Shown piece by piece: positions 36,227-47,871 of a stretch of 64,000 bases of DNA. The stretch covers positions 186,001 to 250,000 of the forward strand of contig CAWDVK010000020.1 in NCBI GenBank assembly GCA_963805715.1. The letters run 5' to 3'. A program made the position numbers and the translations under genes. The notes beneath the pieces were generated by a model. It saw only the letters and a list, made by a program, of their open reading frames with translations. It was not told the origin of the DNA and did no database searches. Each line of letters opens with the position of its first letter. Position 1 is the first letter of the stretch. The DNA is from CAWDVK01 sp963805715 (GTDB lineage: Bacteria > Actinomycetota > Actinomycetes > Streptosporangiales > Streptosporangiaceae).

Positions 36227-36547
36227 TCATCCGGCCCAGCGGGCGCGGCGCATGTCGATCCGGGCCGGCGCCCCGCCCATCCGCCGCAGCGGAGTTCGCT
36301 CAGCCAGGTAGCGCTCGAGCGCGACGTGCTCGTGCCCGGCCAGCAGGGACCCGTCCGCGTGAACCACCCGCCACCACGCGACGCCGCCGCCCCAGAGGGC
36401 CAGGACCCGGCCAACCTGCCGGGGGCCGCCCTCCCCCAGGTACTCGGCCACGTCCCCGTAGGACATCACCCGGCCCGCCGGGATCGCCTCGATCACCTCC
36501 AGTACCCGGCTGGCGAAGTCACTGATCGCCAGTTGGCGGGCAGTCAC
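36227..36547 (-). CDS. alkyltransferase-like (ATL) DNA-binding protein
   Basis: The 106-aa protein has the C-terminal O6-alkylguanine-DNA alkyltransferase fold: ISDFASRVLEVIEAIPAGRV, MSYGDVAEYLGEGGPRQVGR. The active-site PCHRV is replaced by AWWRVVHADG, with Trp where the acceptor Cys should be. This is the signature of ATL proteins, which bind O6-alkylguanine and hand it to nucleotide excision repair instead of repairing it. Its GTG start overlaps the stop of the S8 protease gene by GTGA. A related gene sits near adnAB in mycobacteria (Rv3204). Confidence 0.88.
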   Translation of the reverse strand: MTARQLAISDFASRVLEVIEAIPAGRVMSYGDVAEYLGEGGPRQVGRVLALWGGGVAWWRVVHADGSLLAGHEHVALERYLAERTPLRRMGGAPARIDMRRARWAG

Positions 36548-38367
36548 CCACGCCGCCCGGTGCCTCGCCGCTCCGCCGCATGCCTGCCGCCGGGTGCCGG
36601 CTGCCAGGGAAAACGTGACGCCAGTGACTGCTGGTCAGGCGAGCGATCATCCGGCAGGTCCCCGCCGGGAAGATCCCGCCCCCGCATCGCGGGATCGGGG
36701 ACCTGCGCATCGCCTGGCTGATCGGCATGAACCCGGCCATTCTGCGGCTTGCCGCCAGGCGGCCGCCAGCCGGGCGTGCCCCCCGGCTCCGCGTCACCAG
36801 GAACCACGTCACCAGACGCCGGCGCAAGATCACCAGACGCCCGATCACCAGGCGCCCGATCACCAGGCGCCCGATCACCAGGCGCCCGATCACCAGACGC
36901 CCGATCACCAGACGCCACGTCAACAGCCAGGGGGTCATCGTTGAGCGAGCCGCCAGGCACCGGGCGACCAGGCGCCGGATCGGGCGGCAGCCCGTCGCCG
37001 GCCGTCGTGCCCCGGTCGCCGTGCAGCACGCTCCAGCCCGGGCCCGCCGTCACCGGAGCGGCTGAATGACAGGGCTGTCCCGGCACCGGGCCGGCTCCGC
37101 TCAGCTCAGGGCCTGAGCGGAGCGCGCGCAGCAGCCTCGTCGCGACGGCGAGGATCGCCAGGCAGCCAGCACCCAGCAGGCAGAACAAGACCAGCCCGAG
37201 TGGGCCGCGGGAGCGGACCGGGGACGCCGGCACGGCCGCGGGGCCGCCGCCGAAGTGGCTGGCCGCGGAGACGACCTGCCCCGGTGATGACTGCGCGGCC
37301 AGCCGCCCCGCCGCCGCCAGCGCCGCTGCCGCATCGACCGTGCCGAAGCCGACCTGCTGGTCGTAGCCTCCTGGCGGCCGGTTCGTGGTGGTCGTCGTGA
37401 TGGCGCTGTCCACCTCCGCAGCGGACAAGCCGCGGTACCTGGCCTTAATCAGGGCAGCCACGCCAGCGACCAGTGCGCAGGCCGGGCTGGTGCCGCTGAC
37501 CAGCCAGTACTGGTCGCCCCTGCCCTCAGCTGGGACGTTGACCCCCGGTGCAGCCACCTGCACCGAGAGATTCTCGCTGGAGAAGCCGGCCGGGCTGCCG
37601 GTGGCGTCGACGGCCGCGACCCCGAGTACGCCCGGGTAGTCCGCAGGGAACGAATACGGCGCGTGGCCGGTGCCGACCGCGCCGGCAGTATCACCGGAGT
37701 TCCCGGCCGAGGCGACCACGACGACGTTGTGGTCGAAGGCATCCTGCAGGGAGGAGCGGACAGCGCTGCTCGGCGACATGTAGCCGAGCGACATGCTGAT
37801 CACCGAGGCTCCGTGAGCAACCGCGTACGTGATTGCCGCGGCCAGCTCGCGCTGGCCGCGGACCTGCGGCTCATGCTCGTAAAGAGCGTAATTCGGATCG
37901 GTCCTGTCGGTGATGACCCGGATGGAGAGCAGCCGGGCAAGCGGGGCAACGCCGATGATCCCGTTCGCGTCCGCCGGGCCGTCGCCGTGCCCGGCGATCA
38001 GCGAGCCCATCCAGGTTCCGTGCACGCCCCAGTCAGGGTTGCTAACCGGCGTGCTCACTCCCGTCATGTCCGGCCCGGTGATCACCGAGCCGGTCAGGTC
38101 CGAGACGGCCGGATCGACGCCGCTGTCGATGACGGCGACGGTCACGCCCGCCCCCCGGCTGATCGACCAGGCGCTGGGCACGTTCAGGGCAGTCAGCACC
38201 CAGGCCTCGGCCTGGCGAACCGTGCTGGCACTGGCGCGCGCCGGGCTGAGGCACAGCGACACGGCCATCAGGGCGGTCAGGGCCGCCGCAGTCAGCCGCA
38301 TGCCGCCGCGCGCGCTCCGCCGTGCCCGCCCCGGCAGCGCGCTCAGCATCCGGGTGCTCCCGGGCAT
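36544..38367 (-). CDS. mycosin-like membrane-anchored S8 serine protease
   Basis: The 607-aa protein has a signal/anchor at ~20-45, then a subtilisin domain with Asp in VTVAVIDSGVDPAVSD, His in VHGTWMGSLIAGHG, the oxyanion region VVVVASAGNSGDTAG and Ser in GTSPACALVAGVAALIKARY. A membrane helix follows (LGLVLFCLLGAGCLAILAVA, about residue 395), as in type VII secretion mycosins. The cytoplasmic tail has a run of GDRAPGDRA repeats. No ESX genes are nearby, so its substrate is unknown. It overlaps the ATL gene downstream and the TM-anchored gene upstream. Confidence 0.85.
   Translation of the reverse strand: MPGSTRMLSALPGRARRSARGGMRLTAAALTALMAVSLCLSPARASASTVRQAEAWVLTALNVPSAWSISRGAGVTVAVIDSGVDPAVSDLTGSVITGPDMTGVSTPVSNPDWGVHGTWMGSLIAGHGDGPADANGIIGVAPLARLLSIRVITDRTDPNYALYEHEPQVRGQRELAAAITYAVAHGASVISMSLGYMSPSSAVRSSLQDAFDHNVVVVASAGNSGDTAGAVGTGHAPYSFPADYPGVLGVAAVDATGSPAGFSSENLSVQVAAPGVNVPAEGRGDQYWLVSGTSPACALVAGVAALIKARYRGLSAAEVDSAITTTTTNRPPGGYDQQVGFGTVDAAAALAAAGRLAAQSSPGQVVSAASHFGGGPAAVPASPVRSRGPLGLVLFCLLGAGCLAILAVATRLLRALRSGPELSGAGPVPGQPCHSAAPVTAGPGWSVLHGDRGTTAGDGLPPDPAPGRPVPGGSLNDDPLAVDVASGDRASGDRAPGDRAPGDRAPGDRASGDLAPASGDVVPGDAEPGGTPGWRPPGGKPQNGRVHADQPGDAQVPDPAMRGRDLPGGDLPDDRSPDQQSLASRFPWQPAPGGRHAAERRGTGRRG
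36829..36914. repeat. 15-base tandem repeat in the protease tail
   Basis: Units of ATCACCAGGCGCCCG (with A/G variants) repeat about six times, encoding the GDRAPGDRASGDR-type tail of the S8 protease. It lies wholly in coding sequence. Confidence 0.85.
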
Positions 38368-39167
38368 CGCGGTACCGGTGGCGCCTTGCCCAGCTCAGCG
38401 CTCACCGCCTCGGTGACCCCGCCGGCGGTCCGGTACATCTCCACGGCCACATAAGCGTCGGCAGAGATCTTCAGCCGGGGCCGGCCGTCAGCGAAGCCGG
38501 CCGCGGAGAGGATCACGTAGGAGCCCACGCTGCTGCTCCAGGCCAGCTGGCGCGTCCGGTCGGCGAAATGCGCGGCGACCGTGCCCGCCACCGGTGCCGC
38601 GCGGACACTGCGCAGCAGCCCGCCGGGCCCGGGCGCCGACAGCGCATCGGCGGCTCTGCGCGCGTCCATGCTGTCCGGCAGAACGGCGACGCCAACCGTC
38701 ACGAGCAGGCTCCCGGTGGAGTCGGCATACGTAGCCCGGAGCACCGCCCGGCAGCCGTACTGCCTCAGCACCCGCGCTGCCGCCGGGTCGGCGCCCGCCG
38801 TGCAGCTCGCCTGCGGGATGACGCCCAGCCGGCGCGCCGATACCGTCAGTCCGGCGGCCGACTTAAGATCGGCTCCGGACAGCTGGTAGCTGACCGCAGC
38901 CGGAAACATGTGCCCGGCGCTGAGGGTGCGCCAGCGCCCGGCGGTCTCCCAGGCCATGATCTGCTGCTGCTGGCTGGTGGTGAAACGGCGCGGCAGCAGC
39001 TGGCCGGCGATCCCGGCGGCCGATGCCGCCAGCCCGCACAGCCCCAGGGCCAGCACGGCGATCAGCGCTACCGACCGCGCGGCCCTGCTGCGGCCGGCCG
39101 CAGCAGGGCCCGCTCCGGATGGCGGCGCGCTGCTGTCGCCGTCCGCGGGTCCGGGCTGCAGTGCCAC
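38343..39167 (-). CDS. membrane-anchored extracytoplasmic protein, function unknown
   Basis: The 274-aa protein starts with GTG at 39167. It has a ~30-residue polar N-terminus, one membrane helix (SVALIAVLALGLCGLAASAA), then an extracytoplasmic part with QQQQIMAWETAG, two Cys (ASCTAGADPAAARVL, YGCRAVLRATY) that may pair, and a Cys-rich end (RCPGAPGC). It overlaps the S8 protease gene by 25 bases, so the two are probably co-expressed and it could be the protease's partner or substrate. I do not recognise a domain. Confidence 0.65.
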   Translation of the reverse strand: MALQPGPADGDSSAPPSGAGPAAAGRSRAARSVALIAVLALGLCGLAASAAGIAGQLLPRRFTTSQQQQIMAWETAGRWRTLSAGHMFPAAVSYQLSGADLKSAAGLTVSARRLGVIPQASCTAGADPAAARVLRQYGCRAVLRATYADSTGSLLVTVGVAVLPDSMDARRAADALSAPGPGGLLRSVRAAPVAGTVAAHFADRTRQLAWSSSVGSYVILSAAGFADGRPRLKISADAYVAVEMYRTAGGVTEAVSAELGKAPPVPRCPGAPGC

Positions 39168-39242
39168 ACCGGCATGTTAAGGCCTGTCAGTGACCAGGCG
39201 GGCCGTCCTGGTCGCCCTTGACCGCACCGCGGCCGGCCGTCC

Positions 39243-40421
39243 TCAGTAGGTCGGCAGGGACGGATCCACCTGATTGACCCAGGCCAGGACGCCTCCGCCC
39301 ACGTGGACCGCATCGGCGAAGCCAGCGTTCTTGACCACGGCGAGGCATTCGGCGCTGCGCGCCCCGCTCTTGCAGTGCAGCACGATCCGCCTGTCCTGGG
39401 GCAGCTGCTCCAGCGCCAAGCCGGTGAGGAACTGGTCCTTGGGAATCAGCACCGAGCCAGGGATGGACACGATCTCGTACTCGTTCGGCTCCCGGACATC
39501 GACCAGGAAGATGTCCTCGCCCTGGTCCAGCATGGCCTTGAGCTCGGCTGCCGTGATCGTCGACCCGGACGCGGCCTGCTGCGCATCCGCGGAGACCGTG
39601 CCGCAGAAGGCGTCGTAGTCGATCAGTTCGGTGATCGTGGGATTCTTCCCGCAGATCGGGCACTCCGGATCCTTCCTGACCCGGACCGTCCGGTAAGCCA
39701 TCTCCAGCGCATCGTAGATCATCAGGCGGCCGGTCAGCGGCTCGCCGATGCCGGTGATGACCTTGATGGCCTCGTTGACCTGGATCGAGCCGATCGAGGC
39801 GCAGAGCACACCGAGGACGCCACCCTCGGCGCAGGACGGCACCATGCCCGGCGGCGGCGGCTCCGGGTAGAGGCAGCGGTAGCAGGGGCCGTACTCGGCC
39901 CAGAACACGCTGGCCTGACCGTCGAAGCGGTAAATGGAGCCCCAGACGTAGGGCTTGCCGAGCAGGACGCAGGCATCGTTGACCAGGTACCTGGTGGCGA
40001 AGTTGTCGGTACCATCCACGATCAGGTCATACTGGGCGAAAATTTCCAGCGCATTGCCGGAATCCAGCTGCTCCTGGTGCAGCACGACGTTCACGTAGGG
40101 GTTGATCTCGCGGACGCTGTCGCCAGCCGACTCAGCCTTCGGCCTGCCGATATCGGACTGGCCATGGATGATCTGGCGCTGCAGGTTGGACTCGTCGACC
40201 ACGTCGAAGTCGATGATTCCTAGCGTGCCGACGCCTGCGGCAGCCAGGTAGAGCAGGGCAGGAGAGCCCAGGCCGCCGGCTCCCACGCAGAGCACCCTGG
40301 CATTCTTCAGGCGCTTCTGCCCGGTCATGCCCACCTCAGGGATGATGAGGTGACGCGAGTAGCGCTTCACCTCGTCGACGCTCAGATCGGCGGCCGGCTC
40401 GACCAGCGGTGGCAGGGACAC
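39243..40421 (-). CDS. moeZ: MoeZ adenylyltransferase/sulfurtransferase
   Basis: The 392-aa protein is a ThiF/MoeB domain fused to a rhodanese, the actinobacterial MoeZ form. It adenylates and thiocarboxylates sulfur-carrier proteins for molybdopterin, thiamine or thioamide sulfur pathways. Visible are the nucleotide motif GAGGLGSPALLYLAAAGVG, IIDFDVVDESNLQRQIIHG, zinc Cys pairs (CYRCLYPEPP and CPICG) and the rhodanese active loop HCKSGARSAECL with the catalytic Cys. A GTG start at 40421 follows AGGAGA. Its position between adnAB and secA matches mycobacterial Rv3206c. Confidence 0.95.
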   Translation of the reverse strand: MSLPPLVEPAADLSVDEVKRYSRHLIIPEVGMTGQKRLKNARVLCVGAGGLGSPALLYLAAAGVGTLGIIDFDVVDESNLQRQIIHGQSDIGRPKAESAGDSVREINPYVNVVLHQEQLDSGNALEIFAQYDLIVDGTDNFATRYLVNDACVLLGKPYVWGSIYRFDGQASVFWAEYGPCYRCLYPEPPPPGMVPSCAEGGVLGVLCASIGSIQVNEAIKVITGIGEPLTGRLMIYDALEMAYRTVRVRKDPECPICGKNPTITELIDYDAFCGTVSADAQQAASGSTITAAELKAMLDQGEDIFLVDVREPNEYEIVSIPGSVLIPKDQFLTGLALEQLPQDRRIVLHCKSGARSAECLAVVKNAGFADAVHVGGGVLAWVNQVDPSLPTY

Positions 40422-40553
40422 TGCTATCTCCTGGTTCTCGTTTGCGGAAACTCACCTGGCTGAACCAGCGCGACGGCCGATGCATTCCGGATCCCGGCGC
40501 CTGCCCGGCCCGCGCACGACCGGAATGTCACCAGCATCGCGTACAACTCAGGC

Positions 40554-41291
40554 ATGCCGGAAACACCACCCCCTGGATTACCAGGAGACGCACGGAGCCT
40601 GCCCGCTGGGCCGCCCGTCGTACCGCTCTTGCCAGCCATCCGGCGCACGCCGCGCGGGCGGCCGCTGCCCGACGCCGTCGCCGTGCGCCGGATCGAGATC
40701 CCTGACTCGGCGCCGCCCTATGACGACGACGCGGCCGGCCCGTCCGCCGGCGGCCTGGCCGGCCCGGGTGACCGCCAGCCGGCCCAGGGCGGCTGTGACC
40801 AGGGTGGCCCGCCGGGGCCGCCAGGCCCTACCGGACCGCCCGGACCGCCGGGGCCGCCCGGACCGCAGCCGCCGTCCCGGTCGCGGCCGGCCGCCCGGTC
40901 GCACCCGCCAGCCCGGTCGCAGCCGGGACCGGCGGCGGGCGGCACCGACCAGTGGCCCGGCCAGCTCGCGCAGGTGCTGGTGGAGACGCTGGCCGGGGCC
41001 CGGCCGGAGCGGCAGGTCACGCGGTGGACGACCGAGCAGGCGCGACGGCGCATCCGGCAGCTTGGCCCGCTGCTGTCGGCCGGGTACCAGCCGCGAGTGC
41101 ACCGGATCATTGCCTCGGCACCCGCTGCCGACGTCGTCGAGATGGCCGTCATCGTCGGAGTCGGCCCGCGGATCCGCGCCGTCGCGCTGCGGCTGGAACG
41201 ATCGCGGCGCACGGATACCTGGGGCGTGCGCGGCCCCGGCCTGCCGGGTCAGGCCGTGCAGTGGCTATGCACCGCGATCGAGTGCGCCTGA
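40554..41291 (+). CDS. Rv3235-like (DUF6459) protein with a collagen-like segment
   Basis: The 245-aa protein has a conserved C-terminal domain (~140-245): WPGQLAQVLVETLAGARPER, VTRWTTEQARRRIRQLGPLL, and AVQWLCTAIE. This matches the Rv3235 family found beside secA in actinomycetes. The linker at ~85-105 is a run of GPPGPPGPTGPPGPPGPP triplets, i.e. collagen-like, followed by Arg/Ser/Pro. The start at 40554 is weakly supported because no strong ribosome-binding site is visible. It is convergent with secA. Function is unknown. Synteny with SecA suggests a link to secretion or cell envelope. Confidence 0.75.
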   Translation: MPETPPPGLPGDARSLPAGPPVVPLLPAIRRTPRGRPLPDAVAVRRIEIPDSAPPYDDDAAGPSAGGLAGPGDRQPAQGGCDQGGPPGPPGPTGPPGPPGPPGPQPPSRSRPAARSHPPARSQPGPAAGGTDQWPGQLAQVLVETLAGARPERQVTRWTTEQARRRIRQLGPLLSAGYQPRVHRIIASAPAADVVEMAVIVGVGPRIRAVALRLERSRRTDTWGVRGPGLPGQAVQWLCTAIECA

Positions 41292-41314
41292 GCCGGCTAG
41301 CGCGCCTGAGCCGG

Positions 41315-44302
<2,988 letters not shown>

Positions 44303-44572
44303 TTCTTGTCGCGCTCCTCGCGGATCGTCGGTCTCTCGGTTCCCCTGACCGTGCTACCGCACTCGCACATCTGCGGGATGCTCGCCGGGGCAAGCTGAAC
44401 GTGTGGCGGCGGGACAGGTACGACCGTCGTTACAGTCATGGTAGGCGAGACAGCCAGGGAATCCGAGCCACGCGCTGACGCGCGTACCAGAGGGGGCCGA
44501 GTGTGCATCCTCAGCCGGCTCTGGCCACAATGATACCGTCAGCGGGCACGCCGCACGAAAGGAGCAGCTTGC

Positions 44573-44893
44573 ATGGCTAACCAGGTGGAGCCCGGCACGG
44601 TGGCCGATGGCGGCACGCCCGAGTCCGGCCAGCTGGCCAGCTCCCAGGGCAGCGCTGGTGATATCGCGGCGGCAGCGCCGGGAACCCTCCGCGACCCCGG
44701 CCACGCCTCAGCGGCCTTCCACGGCCGGCCGGTGTCCTGGGTGGCGGTGTCACTGATCATGGCCGGCTTCGCGGTCGGCGGCCTCGCCCTGGTCCTCGGG
44801 CCGGCATGGGCCGTGTTCTGGGTTGGCGTGGGCATCGTGGTCATCGGCGGCCTGCTGGCCCTGACGACCGACATCTTCGAGGACTGGTACTAA
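44573..44893 (+). CDS. small two-helix membrane protein, conserved in actinomycetes
   Basis: The 106-aa protein has an excellent ribosome-binding site (GAAAGGAG) and a polar N-terminal half. It continues HGRPVSWVAVSLIMAGFAVG, GLALVLGPAWAVFWVGVGIV and ends LTTDIFEDWY. Two membrane helices are clear. Proteins with an HG-x-P-x-SW start of the membrane part and an acidic aromatic end form a conserved actinobacterial family (DUF6704-like). Function is unknown. It is divergent from secA. Confidence 0.7.
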   Translation: MANQVEPGTVADGGTPESGQLASSQGSAGDIAAAAPGTLRDPGHASAAFHGRPVSWVAVSLIMAGFAVGGLALVLGPAWAVFWVGVGIVVIGGLLALTTDIFEDWY

Positions 44894-44945
44894 ACCGCCC
44901 CCGAAGCCTCCCCCTTCCCGGGGCCCGTCCTGAACCTCCGCGCCT

Positions 44946-44998
44946 CCGGCCCATACCGGATGACCGGCCCATACCGGATGACCGGCCCATACTGATTG
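44946..44998. repeat. 18-base tandem repeat, about three copies
   Basis: CCGGCCCATACCGGATGA occurs twice exactly (44946-44963 and 44964-44981) and a third time in a diverged, shorter form up to the start region of the next gene. It lies just upstream of the AlkX-like gene and each unit contains a CCGG...CCGG pair, so it could be an operator, but that is a guess. Confidence 0.6.
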
Positions 44999-45025
44999 TC
45001 AGCGGGACCGGCTACGCTTCCCGCC

Positions 45026-46354
45026 GTGGCCAGCCGCAGCGTTCCCCCGCCTCAGCTCAGCCTGACCCCCGACGAGGCCCGGCTGCTGACCCTGCGGGCC
45101 CAGGGCTTCATCGGCGCCGAGAGCCGCCGGGGCGGCGTCCCCGCCATGCTGCGCCGCATAGGCGCCGTCCAGCTCGACACCATCAGCGTGCTGGCCCGCT
45201 CGCACGAGCTTGTCGCGTACGCCCGGCTGGGCGCGATCTCGCGCGAGCGGATCGAGCGCGCGTACTGGCACCCGCGGCAGGCCGACGCGTTCGAGTACTG
45301 GTCGCACGCCGCCTGCCTGCTGCCGCGGGAGGAATGGCCGTACTACGCGTTCCGGCGGCGCGCCTTCCGGGCCAGGGGAATGCGGTGGCACGAGAGCCAT
45401 CCGGACGTGTGCGAGAAGGTGCTCGCCAGGATCCGGGCCGAGGGCCCGCTCACCGCCACCCAGCTGGGCGGGGCCAAGAACGGTGGCGCCTGGTGGGACT
45501 GGTCGGATACCAAGATCGCGGTCGAGTGGCTGCTCGACACTGGCGAGGTCATCTGCGCCCGGAGAACAGGCTGGCGCCGGGTCTACGACCTGCCTGAGCG
45601 CGTGCTGCCGGCCGAACTGCTAGCGGCAGATCCCTCGGATGACGAATGCGTGATCCACCTGGCGGGCGTGGCGGCACGCGCGCTGGGCGTGGCGACCCGC
45701 GCCGATCTCGCCGATTACCAGCGGCTGCGGTTCGGAGGCACGGGCCAGCGGCAGGAGGACAGGATGCTGGCGATCGAGGATGCCGCCGCTGCCGCCGGGC
45801 TCATCCCGGCGGAGATCGCCGGGGTCAGGGGCGCGGCAGCGGTCCGGGCCTGGGCCGATCCGGCCACGGTCGGGATGGCCGCCGACGCACCGGCCGCGAC
45901 GGCGGCCAGTGCCGCGGCCCGGGCGGCAGCCAGTAACGCGGTTAGTGACGCGGTTAGTGACGCGGCCCGGGCAGCACCCGCCCGCGGACGGCATCGCACC
46001 ACGCTGCTGTCGCCCTTCGATTCGCTCATCTGGGACAGGAAGCGCACGTTGCGGGTGTTCGGGTTCGAGCACAGCCTGGAGGCGTACGTGCCCCAGTCCA
46101 AGCGCGTCCACGGCTACTACACGATGCCGCTGCTGGCCGGAGGCCGCCTGGTCGGCCGGGTTGACCCGGTGCGCAGCGGCCGCACTCTGGTCGCCCGCAA
46201 GCTCACCCTGGACACCCCGAAGGCGGCTGAGCCGATGGCGCGGGCGCTTGCCGAGGCGGCCGCCTGGGTCGGCTGCGACAGCGTCCAGCTGGGACACGTG
46301 CACCCGCCCCAGCTGGAGCGGCGGCTGCGGTCGGCGCTGGCGGCACAGGGCTGA
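45026..46354 (+). CDS. AlkX/YcaQ-like winged-helix DNA glycosylase (HTH_42 family)
   Basis: The ~442-aa protein starts MASRSVPPPQLSLTPDEARL (GTG at 45026, preferred over a TTG at 44996). The HTH_42 signature is present: VPAMLRRIGAVQLDTISVLA, RSHELVAYARLG, and FEYWSHAACLLPREEW. These proteins unhook interstrand crosslinks or excise alkylated bases. The Q-L-D of the catalytic Q-hydrophobic-D motif fits the YcaQ branch. A long Ala-rich stretch near residues 290-320 is unusual. The 3' end lies one base from the convergent ClpX-type zinc-finger gene. Confidence 0.8.
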   Translation: MASRSVPPPQLSLTPDEARLLTLRAQGFIGAESRRGGVPAMLRRIGAVQLDTISVLARSHELVAYARLGAISRERIERAYWHPRQADAFEYWSHAACLLPREEWPYYAFRRRAFRARGMRWHESHPDVCEKVLARIRAEGPLTATQLGGAKNGGAWWDWSDTKIAVEWLLDTGEVICARRTGWRRVYDLPERVLPAELLAADPSDDECVIHLAGVAARALGVATRADLADYQRLRFGGTGQRQEDRMLAIEDAAAAAGLIPAEIAGVRGAAAVRAWADPATVGMAADAPAATAASAAARAAASNAVSDAVSDAARAAPARGRHRTTLLSPFDSLIWDRKRTLRVFGFEHSLEAYVPQSKRVHGYYTMPLLAGGRLVGRVDPVRSGRTLVARKLTLDTPKAAEPMARALAEAAAWVGCDSVQLGHVHPPQLERRLRSALAAQG

Positions 46355-46355
46355 G

Positions 46356-46724
46356 CTACTCCTCGCCGGAGAAGCGCTCCCAGGCCGACTGCCGCGTCAT
46401 CCCGAGGGCTGCCCCGATCCTGGTCCAGGTGATACCGCGGTCACGAGCCTTCCTGACCCACTGGGCCAGCTGCTGATCCACCTGGGCGCCGACGGCCGCG
46501 ACCCTGGGCAGGTGCGCCAGCAAAGCGTCATCATCGAGGTCCTGCTCCCAGTTGACCGGATCGCGCGGACCCGGGGGCCTGGCCCTGATGATCTCGGTGC
46601 AGAGATCGACGCACTCGCTGCAGATGTACACGCCCGGCCCGGCGACCAGAGTCGGCACGCTGGCCGCCGGCTTGAGGCAGAACGTGCACGCCGCGCTGTC
46701 CCGGATCACATCGGCCGCTGACAT
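46356..46724 (-). CDS. ClpX-type zinc-finger / helix-turn-helix protein
   Basis: The ~122-aa protein begins MSAADVIRDSAACTFCLKPA and continues YICSECVDLCTEIIRAR. The C-x2-C...C-x2-C pattern is that of the ClpX N-terminal zinc domain, which dimerises and binds client or adaptor proteins, but no AAA domain follows. The C-terminus, RDRGITWTRIGAALGMTRQS, AWERFSGEE, is a helix-turn-helix. The start at 46724 is preferred to 46730 because GAGGG is better spaced. The combination suggests a small transcription regulator. Similar proteins occur widely in actinomycetes. Confidence 0.75.
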   Translation of the reverse strand: MSAADVIRDSAACTFCLKPAASVPTLVAGPGVYICSECVDLCTEIIRARPPGPRDPVNWEQDLDDDALLAHLPRVAAVGAQVDQQLAQWVRKARDRGITWTRIGAALGMTRQSAWERFSGEE

Positions 46725-46836
46725 CAGCATCCCTCGCCGCTCGCTCCTGACTGCCGCTGTCAGGCATTACCTTACGGCGTCAGGAGCAGCCTGACAAGGA
46801 GCTGGGGCTAGCGCGGTACCGGCACGCGGCGCCCGG

Positions 46837-47556
46837 TCAGCCGAACTCGATGAGCTTCTCCCGCACGGCGACCATGACCGCTTCCATCCGGGAGTGGATC
46901 TGCAGCTTCTCCAGGATGTTGCGGACATGGTTCTTGACCGTGTTCTCGGAGATGAACAGCTCCTTGGCGATGTCGCGGTTATTCATGCCGCGCGCGACGA
47001 GCTTGAGGACCTGCATCTCCCGGTCGGTCAGCTTCGGGGCGGGTACCTGCTGCGGCCGGCTGTCATCGTCGTCACGCCGCGCCAGGGTCGCGAACTCGGT
47101 CAGCAGCTTGCCGGCCATGGACGGGTTAATCAGCGACTGGCCGCCGTTCACCGCGCGCACCGTGTCGGCGACCTCGTCCAGCGGGATGTCCTTGAGCAGG
47201 TAGCCGCTGGCGCCCGCCCGGATGGCCTCGAACAGGTCCTCCTCCTCGTCACTGATCGTCAGCATCACGATCTTCGTGCTCGGGACGAGCTCCTTGAGGG
47301 CCCGGCAGGCCTCAATACCGCTGGTGCGCGGCATCCGGATGTCCATCAGGATCACTTCAGGCAGCGACTCCCCGGCCTTCTCCACCGCTTCCTCGCCGTC
47401 GCTGGCCTCTCCGACCAGCTCGATGTCGGGCTCCGCCTCCAGTACCATCTCCAGGCCGCGGCGGAACAGCGCATGATCGTCCACGATCAGGGTCCGGATG
47501 GGCTCAAGCCCGCCCGTCCTGCCTGGCCCAGCACCAGGCCCGGCACTGCGCCTCAT
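46837..47556 (-). CDS. NarL/FixJ-family response regulator
   Basis: The 239-aa protein starts at the ATG at 47556, just after a GGAGG site. Earlier in-frame starts are not supported. The receiver domain (~20-140) has IRTLIVDDHALFRRGLEMVL, the phospho-acceptor Asp72 in VILMDIRMPRTSGIEA, TISDEEEDL and GASGYLLKDI. The LuxR-type HTH (~170-239) has LTDREMQVLKLVARGMNNRD, IAKELFISENTVKNHVRNIL. No histidine kinase is adjacent, so its partner is elsewhere. A related gene lies between secA and hpf in several actinomycetes. Confidence 0.92.
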   Translation of the reverse strand: MRRSAGPGAGPGRTGGLEPIRTLIVDDHALFRRGLEMVLEAEPDIELVGEASDGEEAVEKAGESLPEVILMDIRMPRTSGIEACRALKELVPSTKIVMLTISDEEEDLFEAIRAGASGYLLKDIPLDEVADTVRAVNGGQSLINPSMAGKLLTEFATLARRDDDDSRPQQVPAPKLTDREMQVLKLVARGMNNRDIAKELFISENTVKNHVRNILEKLQIHSRMEAVMVAVREKLIEFG

Positions 47557-47871
47557 TCCTGCCTCCTGCTCTAAAGGACCGGGGCAAATCCCGCGTGGTG
47601 CCAGCGGCACCAGCGCATGGATGTGCGGCGGTCCGTGCTCAACTCTCGCCGACGGGCGCGCCGCATGCAAGCGCAGCCGCAGCCGCCCGGCCAGCTATCA
47701 GCAGGGCCTGGTACTGCTCCAGGCGCCCGGATGCCTCCGCCAGGCGCGTCCCGGCCAGCCCCGTGGCCAGCCGGAATCGGGCGCTCGGGCGCTGCCTGAG
47801 CCCTGCGCGGAGCGAAGGCCTGGCCGGCGCTGCGTTAGCCCTGAGGGCAGCCAGCGTAGCCGGGGCCGCCG

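Noticed and set aside
36829..36914. Possible CRISPR or iteron array
   Set aside because: Tandem coding repeats in the protease tail with no spacers.
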